Shown: positions 1 to 9,777, counted from the stretch's first letter. The stretch: DNA of 64,000 nucleotides from Pseudomonas mendocina (GCF_003008615.1 NZ_CP027657.1:2170001-2234000), one strand, 5' to 3'. Notes: generated by a model not told the origin, from the letters alone. Translations and numbers: made by a program.

Positions 1-481
1 ACTGGCCGGCGGCCAGATCGACGATGACCTGGAACTGGAGGGCCACTCGCTGCTGCCACATCTGCAAGGCAAGGGCGGCCACGATGAAGTGCTCGGCGAA
101 TACATGGCCGAGGGCACCGTCAGCCCACTGATGATGATTCGCCGCGGCCCGTGGAAGTTCATCTACTCCAATCAGGATCCACTGCTGCTGTTCGATCTGG
201 ACAGCGACCCGTTCGAACGTCAGAACCTGGCCGAGTCCAGCGAGCATCGCGGCATCCTCGCCGGTTTCGTCGCCGAAGCATGCGAGCGCTGGGACATCCC
301 GACCATCCACGCCGCCACCCTCGCCAGCCAGCGTCGCCGCCGTCTGGTGGCCGAGGCGCTAAGCCAGGGCAAGCTGACCAGTTGGGATCACCAGCCCTGG
401 GTCGATGCCAGCCAGCAATACATGCGCAACCACATCGACCTCGACGATCTGGAGCGCCGCGCCCGTTTTCCCCAGGTATGA
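1..481 (+). CDS. betC: choline-sulfatase, C-terminal part (5' end outside window)
   Basis: The frame is open from base 2 to the TGA at 479-481, giving about 159 residues of a sulfatase C-terminus. The segment reading EGHSLLPHLQG, then RRGPWKFIYSNQDP and LFDLDSDPFERQNLA, is typical of the end of choline-sulfatases. These enzymes hydrolyse choline-O-sulfate to choline and sulfate in the cytoplasm. The catalytic formylglycine motif lies upstream, outside the window, so activity cannot be judged. The gene is followed by a choline-binding protein and a SulP permease, which fits choline-sulfate use. Assignment to betC rather than another sulfatase comes from the C-terminal sequence plus context. 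Confidence 0.85.
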   Translation, partial: LAGGQIDDDLELEGHSLLPHLQGKGGHDEVLGEYMAEGTVSPLMMIRRGPWKFIYSNQDPLLLFDLDSDPFERQNLAESSEHRGILAGFVAEACERWDIPTIHAATLASQRRRRLVAEALSQGKLTSWDHQPWVDASQQYMRNHIDLDDLERRARFPQV

Positions 482-507
482 ATCTTTGCCTACTGCCGCC
501 CCCAAAA

Positions 508-648
508 GGACACCTATAAAAACTACCTGCGTTGCCATCACTGCGTTAAAAACAGGCTCAAAATGCTCATTTACAACTCGTAAACTGCGCTTTTTCGCCT
601 GTTTTTGCCTTGCGCTGGCTGCCTCGCCTACGTTTTTAGAGGTGCCCA
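508..648. repeat. large imperfect palindrome between betC and choX
   Basis: Two arms of about 65 bases face each other. The left arm starts CACCTATAAAAACTACCTGC and the right arm ends with its imperfect complement (TACGTTTTTAGAGGTG). By eye about 70% of positions pair, and the tract AAAAACAGGC/GCCTGTTTTT pairs exactly. It fills almost the whole gap. It looks like a non-coding palindromic intergenic element; no ORF is convincing. Confidence 0.6.
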
Positions 649-673
649 CACAGAAGAAAAAAGGAGAGACGCC

Positions 674-1594
674 ATGAACCGATTCAGCGTGCTACTACTC
701 GCCGCAGCGCTCACCAGCGCCGGCAATGTCTGGGCCGAAGACGCCGCCTGCGGCACGGTCAAGCTGGGTGACCCGGGCTGGAGCGACATTGCCGTGACCA
801 ACGGCATCGCCCGCTTCCTGCTCGAAGGCCTCGGCTATCAGACCCAGAGCCAGACCCTGGCGGTGCCGATCATTTTCGCCGGGCTGCAGAAGGGGCAGAT
901 CGACGTCTTCCTCGGCAACTGGATGCCGGCGCAACAGAGCAACTACGACAAGTTCGTCGCCAGCGGCGAGGTCGACAAGCTGGCGCAGAACCTCGAAGGC
1001 ACCGAGTACACCCTGGCCGTGCCGACCTATGCCTATGAGGCTGGAGTGAAGACCTTCGCCGACCTCGACAAGCACGCCGACAAGTTCGGCAAGAAGCTCT
1101 ATGGCATCGCTTCCGGCTCGCCGGCCAACGAGTCGATCAAGCAGATGATCGCTGGCGATGAGTTCGGCCTGGGCGACTGGCAACTGGTGGAATCCAGCGA
1201 ACAGGCGATGCTGGTGCAGGTCGGCCGCGCGGTGCGCCGCGATCAGTACGTGGTGTTCCTCGGCTGGACACCGCACCCGATGAACGTGCAGTACGACATG
1301 AAGTACCTCAAGGGTGGCGAGAAATATTTCGGCGACAGCGGACAGGTCAACACCCTGGCGCGCAAGGGCTATGCCGCGCAGTGCCCGAACGTCGGCAAGC
1401 TGCTCGCCAACCTCAAGTTCACCCAGGACATGGAGAACGCCATCATGGATCAGGTGCTGAGCAAGGAAGTCAGCAACGACGCCGCGATAAAGGCCTGGAT
1501 CACAGCCAACCCGCAGGTGCTCGATGGCTGGCTGGACGGCGTCACCACCCGCGATGGCGGCGAGGGTCTGGCTGCCGTGAAGACCCGTCTGTAA
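674..1594 (+). CDS. choX: choline ABC transporter periplasmic choline-binding protein
   Basis: The product is 306 aa of the OpuAC/ChoX substrate-binding family. It delivers choline to an ABC importer in the inner membrane. ATG 674 is chosen because it follows AAGGAGAG at 661-668 and starts a signal peptide (MNRFSVLLLAAALTSAGNVWA, cleaved after residue 21). The residues forming the choline aromatic box in Sinorhizobium ChoX (W43, D45, W90, Y119, W205) are matched with the same spacing by W36, D38, W83, Y112 and W198. No cognate permease or ATPase gene is adjacent, so it must share a transporter encoded elsewhere. It sits 3' of the choline-sulfatase gene, which suggests it serves choline or choline-sulfate uptake. 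Confidence 0.9.
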   Translation: MNRFSVLLLAAALTSAGNVWAEDAACGTVKLGDPGWSDIAVTNGIARFLLEGLGYQTQSQTLAVPIIFAGLQKGQIDVFLGNWMPAQQSNYDKFVASGEVDKLAQNLEGTEYTLAVPTYAYEAGVKTFADLDKHADKFGKKLYGIASGSPANESIKQMIAGDEFGLGDWQLVESSEQAMLVQVGRAVRRDQYVVFLGWTPHPMNVQYDMKYLKGGEKYFGDSGQVNTLARKGYAAQCPNVGKLLANLKFTQDMENAIMDQVLSKEVSNDAAIKAWITANPQVLDGWLDGVTTRDGGEGLAAVKTRL

Positions 1595-1642
1595 CGCCCT
1601 CCCGATCACGGGCAGCCAGCGGTTGCCCGTGCGAGTTTCGCC

Positions 1643-3214
1643 ATGCCGCTACCTGACAAACAGGCGCTGCTGCCGTTTCTGCGCTGGCTACCAGGCGTCG
1701 ACTGTCGCACCCTCGGCAACGACGCGCTGGCGGGCCTGACCGGCGCCATCCTGGCACTGCCGCAATCGCTGGCCTATGCGCTGATCGCTGGCCTACCAGC
1801 CGAGTACGGTCTCTACGCCGCCATCGTGCCGGTGCTCATCGCCTGCCTGTGGGGCTCGTCCTGGCACCTGATCTGCGGGCCGACGGCGGCCATCTCCATC
1901 GTCCTGTTCACCAGCGTCAGCCCCATGGCCACGGCGGGCAGCGAGCACTTCATCGCCCTGATCCTGCAGCTGACCTTTCTCGCAGGGCTGTTCCAGTGGC
2001 TGCTCGGTCTGCTGCGTTTCGGTGCGCTGGTGAATTTCGTCTCACAGTCGGTGGTGCTCGGTTTCACCCTCGGCGCCGCGCTGGTAATCGCCATCGGCCA
2101 GGTGCCCAACCTGCTCGGCGTCGAGTTGCCAAGCCAGGCGACGGCGCTGGCAAGCCTGCTGCAGATCAGCCAGCACCTGCCCGAGGTGCATTGGCCAAGC
2201 CTGACCGTGGCGGGCATCACCCTGCTGCTGAGCCTGGCGATACGCCGACTCTGGCCACGGGCACCGGCGTTGCTCCTCGGCTTGCTGCTCGGCAGCCTAC
2301 TGGTGGCGTTGCTGCCGGCACGCTACAGCGGCGAGATCGCCCTGGTTGCGTCCTTCGCCGGTAGCCTGCCGCCCTTCGCAGTGCTCGATTTCAACCTCAA
2401 CGCGGTGCTGCAACTGCTGCCATCGGCAGTGGCCTGCGGCATGCTCGGGCTGGTCACCAGCCTGTCCATCGCTCGCGCCCTGGCGGTGAAGTCGCACCAG
2501 TTCCTCGATGCCAATCAGGAAGTGCGCGCTCAGGGCCTGTCGAACATACTCGGGCCTTGGTTCTGCGGTTCGCTATCGGCCGGCTCCTTCACCCGCTCGG
2601 CGTTGAATCTGCAGGCGGGGGCGCGCACGCCACTGGCCGGGGTTTTCTCCGCGCTGCTGGTGGCGCTGTTCGCCCTGTTCGGCGCGTCGCTGCTGGCACA
2701 TATCCCGCTGCCGGTGATGGCCGCCGGTATCCTGCTGATCTGCTGGGGTCTGGTGGATCTAGCGGCGATTCGCGCGTTGCGCCGGGTCAGCCACGCCGAG
2801 TTCGTGGTGATGCTGCTGACCTTCGCCGCCACCCTGCTGCTGGAGCTGCAGACGGCGATCTACGCCGGCGTGCTGGCCTCGCTGTTCTTCTACCTCAAGC
2901 GCACCTCGCAGCCGCGCGTGCGCCTGTGGCAGGACGGCGATGACGAGGTGCTGCGTATCGAGGGCTCGATCTTCTTCGGCGCCTGCCAGTACATCCAGCA
3001 ACTGCTGCAGAACAGCCATGCACCGCGTCTGGTGATCGACGCCCGGCATATCAACTTCATCGACTACGCCGGGGTGGAGATGCTGCACCAGGAGGCGCGT
3101 CGCCTGCAGGTGCTGCAACGCCACCTGGTGCTGCGCCAGGCACGCCCGCAGGTGGTGGAGGAAATCCTCAAGCTGGAAGGCCGCGCCGGCTGCCCGTTGC
3201 GCTTCGAGGAGTGA
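1643..3214 (+). CDS. SulP-family sulfate/anion permease with STAS domain
   Basis: The product is 523 aa, the usual size of bacterial SulP transporters. The N-terminus carries the family signature region (PQSLAYALIAGLPAEYGLYA, about residues 38-57), followed by about a dozen hydrophobic helices including GPTAAISIVLFTS. A C-terminal STAS domain starts near residue 425 and contains FIDYAGVEML. The protein sits in the inner membrane and is expected to move sulfate or a related anion with protons or sodium. It lies 48 bases after choX. Behind a choline-sulfatase it could handle the released sulfate or bring in choline-O-sulfate; the substrate is inferred from context only. Confidence 0.85.
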   Translation: MPLPDKQALLPFLRWLPGVDCRTLGNDALAGLTGAILALPQSLAYALIAGLPAEYGLYAAIVPVLIACLWGSSWHLICGPTAAISIVLFTSVSPMATAGSEHFIALILQLTFLAGLFQWLLGLLRFGALVNFVSQSVVLGFTLGAALVIAIGQVPNLLGVELPSQATALASLLQISQHLPEVHWPSLTVAGITLLLSLAIRRLWPRAPALLLGLLLGSLLVALLPARYSGEIALVASFAGSLPPFAVLDFNLNAVLQLLPSAVACGMLGLVTSLSIARALAVKSHQFLDANQEVRAQGLSNILGPWFCGSLSAGSFTRSALNLQAGARTPLAGVFSALLVALFALFGASLLAHIPLPVMAAGILLICWGLVDLAAIRALRRVSHAEFVVMLLTFAATLLLELQTAIYAGVLASLFFYLKRTSQPRVRLWQDGDDEVLRIEGSIFFGACQYIQQLLQNSHAPRLVIDARHINFIDYAGVEMLHQEARRLQVLQRHLVLRQARPQVVEEILKLEGRAGCPLRFEE

Positions 3215-3242
3215 GCAATGTGCTCTGACATCGCGCCGACCC

Positions 3243-3305
3243 GGTGCGCGCGGCGCACCCTACACGCCACCTATGAGCTCTACCGTAGGGTGCGCCATGC
3301 GCACC
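3243..3305. repeat. family A palindromic repeat pair
   Basis: An arm at 3243-3263 (GGTGCGCGCGGCGCACCCTA...) faces its near-complement at 3285-3305 (GTAGGGTGCGCCATGCGCAC...). The same unit recurs at 4577, 6676, 14654, 14832 and 24862. It lies between convergent genes and could act as a REP-like element or transcript end. Confidence 0.75.
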
Positions 3306-3319
3306 GATGGCACCGCCAA

Positions 3320-3667
3320 TTACGGGGTGAGCGTGCTCAGATCCAGCGGACGCACCTGGCCGAGCCACAGCGGCCAGTCACGATGATCGCGCAGCTCATC
3401 GTCGGTGATCGGGTGCACCAGCACATTGAGACCGTCGCGCCGCTGCATCAGCCAGGGCACCAGTTCACCGAACAGCTCAGGGCGGAAAGCTAGTTGGCAG
3501 CTCCAGTCCGGGTGCGGGCCAACCGGACGTTGATGCATTCGCCCCATCTTCAGCGGAAAACGCCGTGCAGCCTCCTCGCACAATATGCGGGCCTGCTCGA
3601 GGGTGGCGGCGTCGAAATAGACGTGAGCGTGGTAGCCCTTGATCCGCAGCAGCTCCTCGTCACTCAT
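3320..3667 (-). CDS. DOPA 4,5-dioxygenase family protein
   Basis: The product is 115 aa. It contains GYHAHVYFDA near the start, then RPVGPHPDWSCQLAF, and GLNVLVHPITDDELRDH near the end. These histidine-rich blocks are those of the DOPA 4,5-dioxygenase-like family (Pfam DOPA_dioxygen), small vicinal-oxygen-chelate-like proteins. The fungal and plant members open the ring of DOPA; the bacterial substrate is not known. ATG 3667 lies 5 bases after the aroE stop, so the two genes are cotranscribed. Earlier in-frame starts would lie inside aroE. Confidence 0.8.
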   Translation of the reverse strand: MSDEELLRIKGYHAHVYFDAATLEQARILCEEAARRFPLKMGRMHQRPVGPHPDWSCQLAFRPELFGELVPWLMQRRDGLNVLVHPITDDELRDHRDWPLWLGQVRPLDLSTLTP

Positions 3668-3672
3668 CACGC

Positions 3673-4494
3673 TCAGCCCGCCAGTTGACGGCGCAGCTCG
3701 GCCAGTACCGGCGCGGTGTCCGGACGCACGCCGCGCCACAATGCGAAGGCCTCGGCAGCCTGCCCGACCAGCATGCCGAGGCCATCGAGGCAACGCGCCG
3801 CACCGTGCTCGGCGGCCCAGCGATTGAAGGCGGTCGCTTCGCGGCTGTACATCATGTCGTAGCAAACGGTGTGGCCAGGCTGGATCAGGCTCGGGGCAAT
3901 GGGTGGCAGGTCACCGCCGAGGCTGGCCGAGGTGCCGTTGACGATCAGATCCACCGGGGCGTCGATCCAGTCGAAACCGGCAGCGACCAGTGGGCCAAGA
4001 TCGGCGAATTCGCGTACCAGTTGCTCGGCCTTGGCCACCGTGCGGTTGGCGATTACCAGCACCGCCGGGCGCTGCGCCAGAAAAGGCTCGAGCACACCGC
4101 GCACCGCGCCACCCGCACCGAGGATAAGAATGCGTTTGCCGGCCAGGGCGAAGCCGGCGTTGTCCTGCAGATCACGGGTCAGCCCAGCACCGTCGGTGTT
4201 GTCACCTAACAGGCGACCGCCTTCGAGCTTCTTCAGCGTGTTCACCGCGCCGGCGCGGCGCGCGCGCTCGGTGAGCTCGTCGCAAAGGCGAAAAGCCTCT
4301 TCCTTGAACGGCACGGTGACATTGCCGCCCAGGCCTTCGGTGAAGAAGGCACGGGCATTGGCGGTGAAATCGTCCAGCGGCGCCAGGCGTGCCTGATAGT
4401 CGAGCACCTGGCCGGTCTGCTCGGCGAACAGACGATGAATCTGCGGCGATTTGCTGTGACCGATGGGGTTGCCGAAGACGCAGTAGCGATCCAT
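3673..4494 (-). CDS. aroE: shikimate dehydrogenase
   Basis: The product is 273 aa, normal for AroE (E. coli 272). It reduces 3-dehydroshikimate to shikimate with NADPH in aromatic amino acid synthesis. The N-terminus [17 protein letters not shown] carries the shikimate-binding serines. NVTVPFK holds the catalytic lysine, DNTDG holds the substrate aspartate, and GAGGAVRG is the nucleotide-binding loop. The start at 4494 is set by the conserved MDRYxVxGNP beginning; an upstream in-frame ATG adds ten atypical residues. The DOPA dioxygenase-like gene follows directly. Confidence 0.97.
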   Translation of the reverse strand: MDRYCVFGNPIGHSKSPQIHRLFAEQTGQVLDYQARLAPLDDFTANARAFFTEGLGGNVTVPFKEEAFRLCDELTERARRAGAVNTLKKLEGGRLLGDNTDGAGLTRDLQDNAGFALAGKRILILGAGGAVRGVLEPFLAQRPAVLVIANRTVAKAEQLVREFADLGPLVAAGFDWIDAPVDLIVNGTSASLGGDLPPIAPSLIQPGHTVCYDMMYSREATAFNRWAAEHGAARCLDGLGMLVGQAAEAFALWRGVRPDTAPVLAELRRQLAG

Positions 4495-4510
4495 AGAATT
4501 CCTGGCGGTG

Positions 4511-4567
4511 GTAGCCGGATACAATCCGGGAACGGGCGAAGGGACTCCCGGATTTCATCCGGGCTAC
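4511..4567. repeat. family B palindromic repeat
   Basis: The arms GTAGCCGGATACAATCCGGG and CCCGGATTTCATCCGGGCTA face each other across a short spacer just upstream of aroE. The same unit recurs at 7499, 14282, 17861 and 24922. Confidence 0.75.
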
Positions 4568-4576
4568 AGAACTCGT

Positions 4577-4628
4577 TAGGGTGCGCTATGCGCACCGGAT
4601 GGTGTTTGGTGCGCACGGCGCACCCTAC
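4577..4628. repeat. family A palindromic repeat pair
   Basis: TAGGGTGCGCTATGCGCACC faces GGTGCGCACGGCGCACCCTA just 3' of hemF. Directly next to the family B unit at 4511, it forms a two-family composite gap between aroE and hemF. Confidence 0.75.
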
Positions 4629-4633
4629 CCAGA

Positions 4634-5632
<999 letters not shown>

Positions 5633-5695
5633 TCAGGACGATTGGATAGACCCTTTCGCCGCATGCAGCGGCTCCGACCAAATAAGGAATCCGAG

Positions 5696-6673
5696 ATGGC
5701 CAAGCGTATTCAGTTCAGCCAGCACGGCGGCAGCGAAGTGCTGGAGTACCGTGACTACCAGCCGGCAGCTCCAGGCCCGCGCGAGGTACGAGTCGCCAAC
5801 AAGGCCATCGGCCTGAACTTCATCGACACCTATTACCGCAATGGCCTCTACGTGCCTCCAGCCCTGCCGTCGAGCCTGGGCACCGAAGCCGCCGGCGTGG
5901 TCGAGGCGGTCGGCAGCGAAGTCACCCGTTTCGCTGTCGGTGACCGTGTGGCCTACGCCACCGGCCCGCTGGGCTCCTACGGTGAGCTGCATGTGTTGTC
6001 GGCAGACAACCTGGTGCACCTGCCGGACAGCATCAGTTTCGAGGAAGCTGCCGCTGTCATCCTCAAGGGCCTGACCGTGCAGTATCTGCTGCGCCAGACC
6101 TATGAGCTCAAGGGCGGCGAAACCATTCTTTTCCATGCGGCTGCCGGTGGCGTTGGCTCGTTCGCCTGCCAGTGGGCCAAGGCCCTGGGTGTGAAACTGA
6201 TCGGTACCGTCAGCTCGGCGAAAAAGGCTGCCCTTGCCAAGGAGCTGGGTGCCTGGGCGACCATCGACTACAGCCATGAGAACGTCGTCCAGCGCGTGCT
6301 GGAGCTGACTGACGGGGCCAAGTGCCCGGTGGTCTATGACGGCGTCGGCAAGGACACCTGGGAAACCTCGCTGGACTGCGTGGCGCCCCGCGGCCTGCTG
6401 GTCAGCTTCGGCAATGCCTCCGGCGCGGTCACCGGGGTCAACCTGGGCATCCTTGCGCAGAAGGGCTCGCTGTACGTCACGAGGCCGACCCTGGCCAGCT
6501 ACGCCAACACGCCGCAAAACCTGCAAGCCATGGCCGACGAACTGTTCGCGATGATCGCCAGCGGCAAACTGCAGGTGGAAATCAGCAACCGCTATGCACT
6601 CAAGGATGCCGCCGCCGCCCAGGATGCGATGAGCGCACGCAAGACCACCGGTTCGACCATCCTCTTGCCATGA
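5696..6673 (+). CDS. qor: NADPH:quinone oxidoreductase (zeta-crystallin type)
   Basis: The product is 325 aa, a zinc-free medium-chain dehydrogenase/reductase that reduces quinones with NADPH. The N-terminus is MAKRIQFSQHGGSEVLEY. GTEAAGVVEAVG lies near residue 65 and the dinucleotide loop AAAGGVGSFACQWAK near residue 150. ATG 5696 follows AAGGAAT at 5682-5688. The same frame stays open far upstream, but that stretch is antisense to hemF and is not coding. It is divergent from hemF, sharing a promoter region of about 147 bases. Confidence 0.95.
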   Translation: MAKRIQFSQHGGSEVLEYRDYQPAAPGPREVRVANKAIGLNFIDTYYRNGLYVPPALPSSLGTEAAGVVEAVGSEVTRFAVGDRVAYATGPLGSYGELHVLSADNLVHLPDSISFEEAAAVILKGLTVQYLLRQTYELKGGETILFHAAAGGVGSFACQWAKALGVKLIGTVSSAKKAALAKELGAWATIDYSHENVVQRVLELTDGAKCPVVYDGVGKDTWETSLDCVAPRGLLVSFGNASGAVTGVNLGILAQKGSLYVTRPTLASYANTPQNLQAMADELFAMIASGKLQVEISNRYALKDAAAAQDAMSARKTTGSTILLP

Positions 6674-6675
6674 CG

Positions 6676-6736
6676 GTAGGGTGCGCCATGCGCACCGCCC
6701 CTGCCGCGAGTGCAGTCTTGATGGTGCGCACAACGC
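6676..6736. repeat. family A repeat, one good and one decayed arm
   Basis: GTAGGGTGCGCCATGCGCAC at 6676 is intact. The facing arm near 6722-6736 (GGTGCGCACAACGCA) is decayed. It lies directly after the qor stop. Confidence 0.65.
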
Positions 6737-6801
6737 AAGCACGGGGGTTATTCCCGGATTGTATACGCGCTACGAGGCTGCCCTAGAAATCGGCCAGACC
6801 T

Positions 6802-6858
6802 TCGCGGCTAAAGCCCCTCCCACAGGCGTACGGACTGTAGGAGGGGCTTTAGCCGCGA
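6802..6858. repeat. family C palindromic repeat
   Basis: TCGCGGCTAAAGCCCCTCCC faces GGAGGGGCTTTAGCCGCGA, giving a hairpin of about 20 bp between the convergent qor and tsaC genes. It may double as a transcript end for both. The family recurs at 20365, 21458, 25051 and 29791. Confidence 0.75.
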
Positions 6859-6884
6859 GCTTTTTCGGCGCGAGCGTAATTCAG

Positions 6885-7442
6885 TCAGGAAGGGCGGATC
6901 ACATCGCCCGTGCGCAGGTCGCGGATCAGGCTGGGGTTCTTGCGCCCCCCCAGGGCACCGACCAGCACTTTGTCCAACTCACCCGGAAAGTACTGCTCCA
7001 CACGCAGGCGTGAACGTGCCGAAGGGCGGCCGGCCGGGTTGGCCGAGGTGGAGATCAACGGCCCGGTGTAGCGGCACAGTGCACGTACCAGCGGATGATC
7101 ACTGACACGCAGGGCAACAGTGTCGTGCTGACCGGTCACCCACTCGGGCAAACGATTCTGATGCGGCACCAGCCAGGTATTCGGCCCAGGCCAACTACCG
7201 GCGAGACGCTCCTGCCAGACCTCGGGCAGGTCATCGAGAAGAAAGTCGAATTGCTCGATGTCGTCGGCGACCAGGATCAGTCCCTTGTGCATCGGTCGCT
7301 CCTTGAGCGCCAGCAGACGATCCACCGCAGCTTCGTTCCACGGGTCACAACCCAGCCCCCAGACCGCCTCGGTCGGATAAGCGATCACGCCCCCCTCACG
7401 CACCACCCGCGCCGTTTGCTGTATCTGCCAATTGCTGGCCAT
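6885..7442 (-). CDS. tsaC: threonylcarbamoyl-AMP synthase (TsaC/YrdC)
   Basis: The product is 185 aa (E. coli TsaC 190). It makes threonylcarbamoyl-adenylate from threonine, bicarbonate and ATP, the first step of t6A37 tRNA modification. Visible motifs are [18 protein letters not shown] at the N-terminus, [26 protein letters not shown] and [13 protein letters not shown]. The short length without the C-terminal Sua5 domain marks it as the TsaC form. It lies downstream of dprA in the same orientation. Confidence 0.96.
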   Translation of the reverse strand: MASNWQIQQTARVVREGGVIAYPTEAVWGLGCDPWNEAAVDRLLALKERPMHKGLILVADDIEQFDFLLDDLPEVWQERLAGSWPGPNTWLVPHQNRLPEWVTGQHDTVALRVSDHPLVRALCRYTGPLISTSANPAGRPSARSRLRVEQYFPGELDKVLVGALGGRKNPSLIRDLRTGDVIRPS

Positions 7443-7498
7443 CGACTGTCTCCCGCTGAACGAATGGGCGGCAGTCTATCCAAGTCGGCCATGCGACT

Positions 7499-7554
7499 GT
7501 AGCCCGGACGCGATGCGCGATGACCGGTATGAACGGCCGGGCTTTATCCGGCTA
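7499..7554. repeat. family B repeat, degenerate
   Basis: GTAGCCCGGACGC at 7499 and CCGGGCTTTATCCGGCTA near 7537-7554 are decayed arms of the family B unit in the tsaC/dprA gap. The right arm touches the 3' end of dprA. Confidence 0.5.
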
Positions 7555-8655
7555 GGGGTTTCGCGCCAGCCAGCGCCCAGCCTCGTTGCATACCAAACCA
7601 TCCAGCTCCAGTTCGGTCAGTGCCGCCAGCACATCTGCCAGCGCCCAGCCACTACTCTGCACCAGGGCTTCGGTGCTGTGCGGTGCGGCATGTAGCAGCG
7701 CCAGAAGCGGATGCTCGACCCTGGTGGCTCGAACCGGAGCAAGGCTGATGCGCGGAGCCTGCCAGCCTTGTAGCGCTTCGAGAATATGGTCGATGCTCTC
7801 CACCAGCGTGGCACCATCGCGAATCAGTTGATGGCAACCGCGTGCTCCCGGGTGGTGGATCGAACCGGGAATGGCATACACCTCGCGCCCTTGCTCGGCG
7901 GCCAGTCGTGCGGTGATCAGAGACCCGCTGGAAGGGCTGGCCTCGACCACCAGCACGCCGACCGAGAGACCGCTGATGATTCGATTACGCCGGGGAAAGT
8001 TGCTCGCCTGAGGCGGACAATCCAGCGGCAACTCGGAAACCAGAGCACTGCCCCGTTCGACGATCTGCGCCGCCAACCGGGCATGTCGCCGGGGGTACAA
8101 GCACTGCAACCCCGTACCGAGCACCGCCACTGTCCTGCCACCCCCGTCCAGGGCGCCTTGGTGCGCGGCGCCGTCGATTCCCAAGGCCAGGCCACTGGTG
8201 ATCGCAAAACCACCGGCTGCCAGGCTGCGGGCAAAGGCGCGAGCGTTATCCAGGCCAGGCTGCGAGGCACGCCGACTGCCGACCATCGCCAGCTGCGGCA
8301 ACTCCAGCACACTCGGATCACCCGCCACGAACAACAGTGGCGGCGCATCCGCCAGCTCAGCGAGCAACCCCGGGTAGTGCGGGTCATCCCACATCAGCAG
8401 GTGTTGATCAGGCACTTCCAGCCACAGCAGTGCCGCTGCCGCTCGTTCGCGAATTTCCGCACTGCGCCTGGGCTCGGCGCAAGCGGCTGGCAACCCGAGA
8501 GCCCGCCAGGCGCTGGCTGGCGCACTGAGAGCAGACGACGCACTGTCGAAAGCACTGAGCAGCTTGCGGAAACGTCGCGGCCCCAATTCCGGCAGCAAAT
8601 GCAGGCGTAGGCGGGCTTCGAGTTCGGCGGGAGACAGCGAGGCAGGAATAGGCAT
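7552..8655 (-). CDS. dprA: DNA-processing protein DprA
   Basis: The product is 367 aa. DprA binds incoming single-stranded DNA and loads RecA during natural transformation. The Rossmann-like core shows GSRRASQPG, TSGLALGIDGAAHQGAL and NFPRRNRIISGLS, followed by EASPSSGSLITARLAAEQGR. A winged-helix-like C-terminal domain (residues about 300-367) ends the protein. ATG 8655 (MPIPASLSPAELEARLRL) is preferred; in-frame starts further upstream run into the hairpin at 8705-8730. It sits between tsaC and the LysM gene, all on the same strand. Confidence 0.94.
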   Translation of the reverse strand: MPIPASLSPAELEARLRLHLLPELGPRRFRKLLSAFDSASSALSAPASAWRALGLPAACAEPRRSAEIRERAAAALLWLEVPDQHLLMWDDPHYPGLLAELADAPPLLFVAGDPSVLELPQLAMVGSRRASQPGLDNARAFARSLAAGGFAITSGLALGIDGAAHQGALDGGGRTVAVLGTGLQCLYPRRHARLAAQIVERGSALVSELPLDCPPQASNFPRRNRIISGLSVGVLVVEASPSSGSLITARLAAEQGREVYAIPGSIHHPGARGCHQLIRDGATLVESIDHILEALQGWQAPRISLAPVRATRVEHPLLALLHAAPHSTEALVQSSGWALADVLAALTELELDGLVCNEAGRWLARNP

Positions 8656-8704
8656 GATGATTCGTCCCTGATCGATGACGTCGCCATCCTGGCGACCAGA
8701 AAGC

Positions 8705-8730
8705 ATGAGCCCCGCGATTGCGGGGCTCAT
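8705..8730 (-). terminator. intrinsic terminator of the LysM gene
   Basis: On the minus strand ATGAGCCCCGC, loop AATC and GCGGGGCTCAT form an 11-bp perfect stem. It starts 6 bases after the LysM gene stop and is followed by a weak T-containing tail. Confidence 0.75.
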
Positions 8731-8736
8731 CGGGTA

Positions 8737-9777
8737 TTACGGATTGCGAACCTTGTCCATCACGGCCAGTTGGCGTGTAGCGCCAAGTACCAGGCCATAG
8801 CTGAGCTTGTCGTAGGTGCGGAACACCATCAGCAGACCAGAACGCTCATCCGGAATTTTTACGCTTTCACCCGTGACGCGATCACGTACGGTCTCACCCG
8901 TTTTGTACACCGCCAGCACGTTGCCGATCTCCAGACCATCGCGCGCGCCCTTGTTCAGGGTGACTACGTCGAACTGACCGATCTGGGTCACACCACGCGG
9001 CACATCGAGAATCAGACCATTGATCTCACTGGCCGGCTCGCTGGGCATGAAGGTGGAGTTGATCGCGCGCTCCTCGGTGGGGAACAAGCGGTCGCCAAGA
9101 CGCACTTCCTGGGTCGAGCGACTCAACACCAGCGTACCGATGTCACCTTCTTCAGCGACGATTTCACCGGTACCGATGTCATCGGCATTGATACCGAGGA
9201 ATTCCTTGGTATCCGGATCCGTGTAGGTCTTGCCCTGACGGAAGATGCCGTAGACCGGGTGCTGCTCATCGAACTGGCCACGAGCATAGACACGATCCCC
9301 TGCACCGCTGACCACGCGCTCAGCGTTACCGGCGACGACGTAGGGCTTACCACTGAAGTCTTCCGGGGTGTCGACGATGCGGTTGCTCAGCAGGAAACTG
9401 TTGATAGCCTCCAGCGGAATGGTCGGTATCGCCTCGGCCATCGGCGTGCTGCGCACCTGTGGTGACAGCTTGATGGTGCCGCGCGACTCGCCACGGTTGA
9501 GCATCAGGCGCGGCTGACCATCGATGTAGACGAGGTTTAGGGTGTCACCGGGATAGATCAGGTGCGGATTGGAAACCTGCGGGTTGGCATGCCAGATTTC
9601 CGGCCACTTCCACGGTTGGCGCAGGAATTTTCCGGAGATGTCCCAGAGGGTATCGCCCTTGACCACGGTGTAACGGTCCGGATGACCGTCCTTGAGCTGC
9701 ACTTCGGCCAGGGCCATTCCGGTCTGGGCCAATCCGCCGGCTGCAACGAGCAGCAGGGCGAGTAGTGATTTCCTCAT
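8737..9777 (-). CDS. exported LysM domain protein
   Basis: The product is 346 aa. A signal peptide (MRKSLLALLLVAAGGLAQTG..ALA) is followed by a LysM peptidoglycan-binding domain: DRYTVVKGDTLWDISGKF, then NPQVSNPHLIYPGDTLNLV, residues about 33-85. The rest is a conserved extracytoplasmic region of unknown role. ATG 9777 starts the signal peptide; an earlier in-frame start adds ten residues. The same protein lies between dprA and def in other pseudomonads. It is likely a cell-wall-associated periplasmic or outer-surface protein; no enzyme motif is visible. Confidence 0.88.
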   Translation of the reverse strand: MRKSLLALLLVAAGGLAQTGMALAEVQLKDGHPDRYTVVKGDTLWDISGKFLRQPWKWPEIWHANPQVSNPHLIYPGDTLNLVYIDGQPRLMLNRGESRGTIKLSPQVRSTPMAEAIPTIPLEAINSFLLSNRIVDTPEDFSGKPYVVAGNAERVVSGAGDRVYARGQFDEQHPVYGIFRQGKTYTDPDTKEFLGINADDIGTGEIVAEEGDIGTLVLSRSTQEVRLGDRLFPTEERAINSTFMPSEPASEINGLILDVPRGVTQIGQFDVVTLNKGARDGLEIGNVLAVYKTGETVRDRVTGESVKIPDERSGLLMVFRTYDKLSYGLVLGATRQLAVMDKVRNP

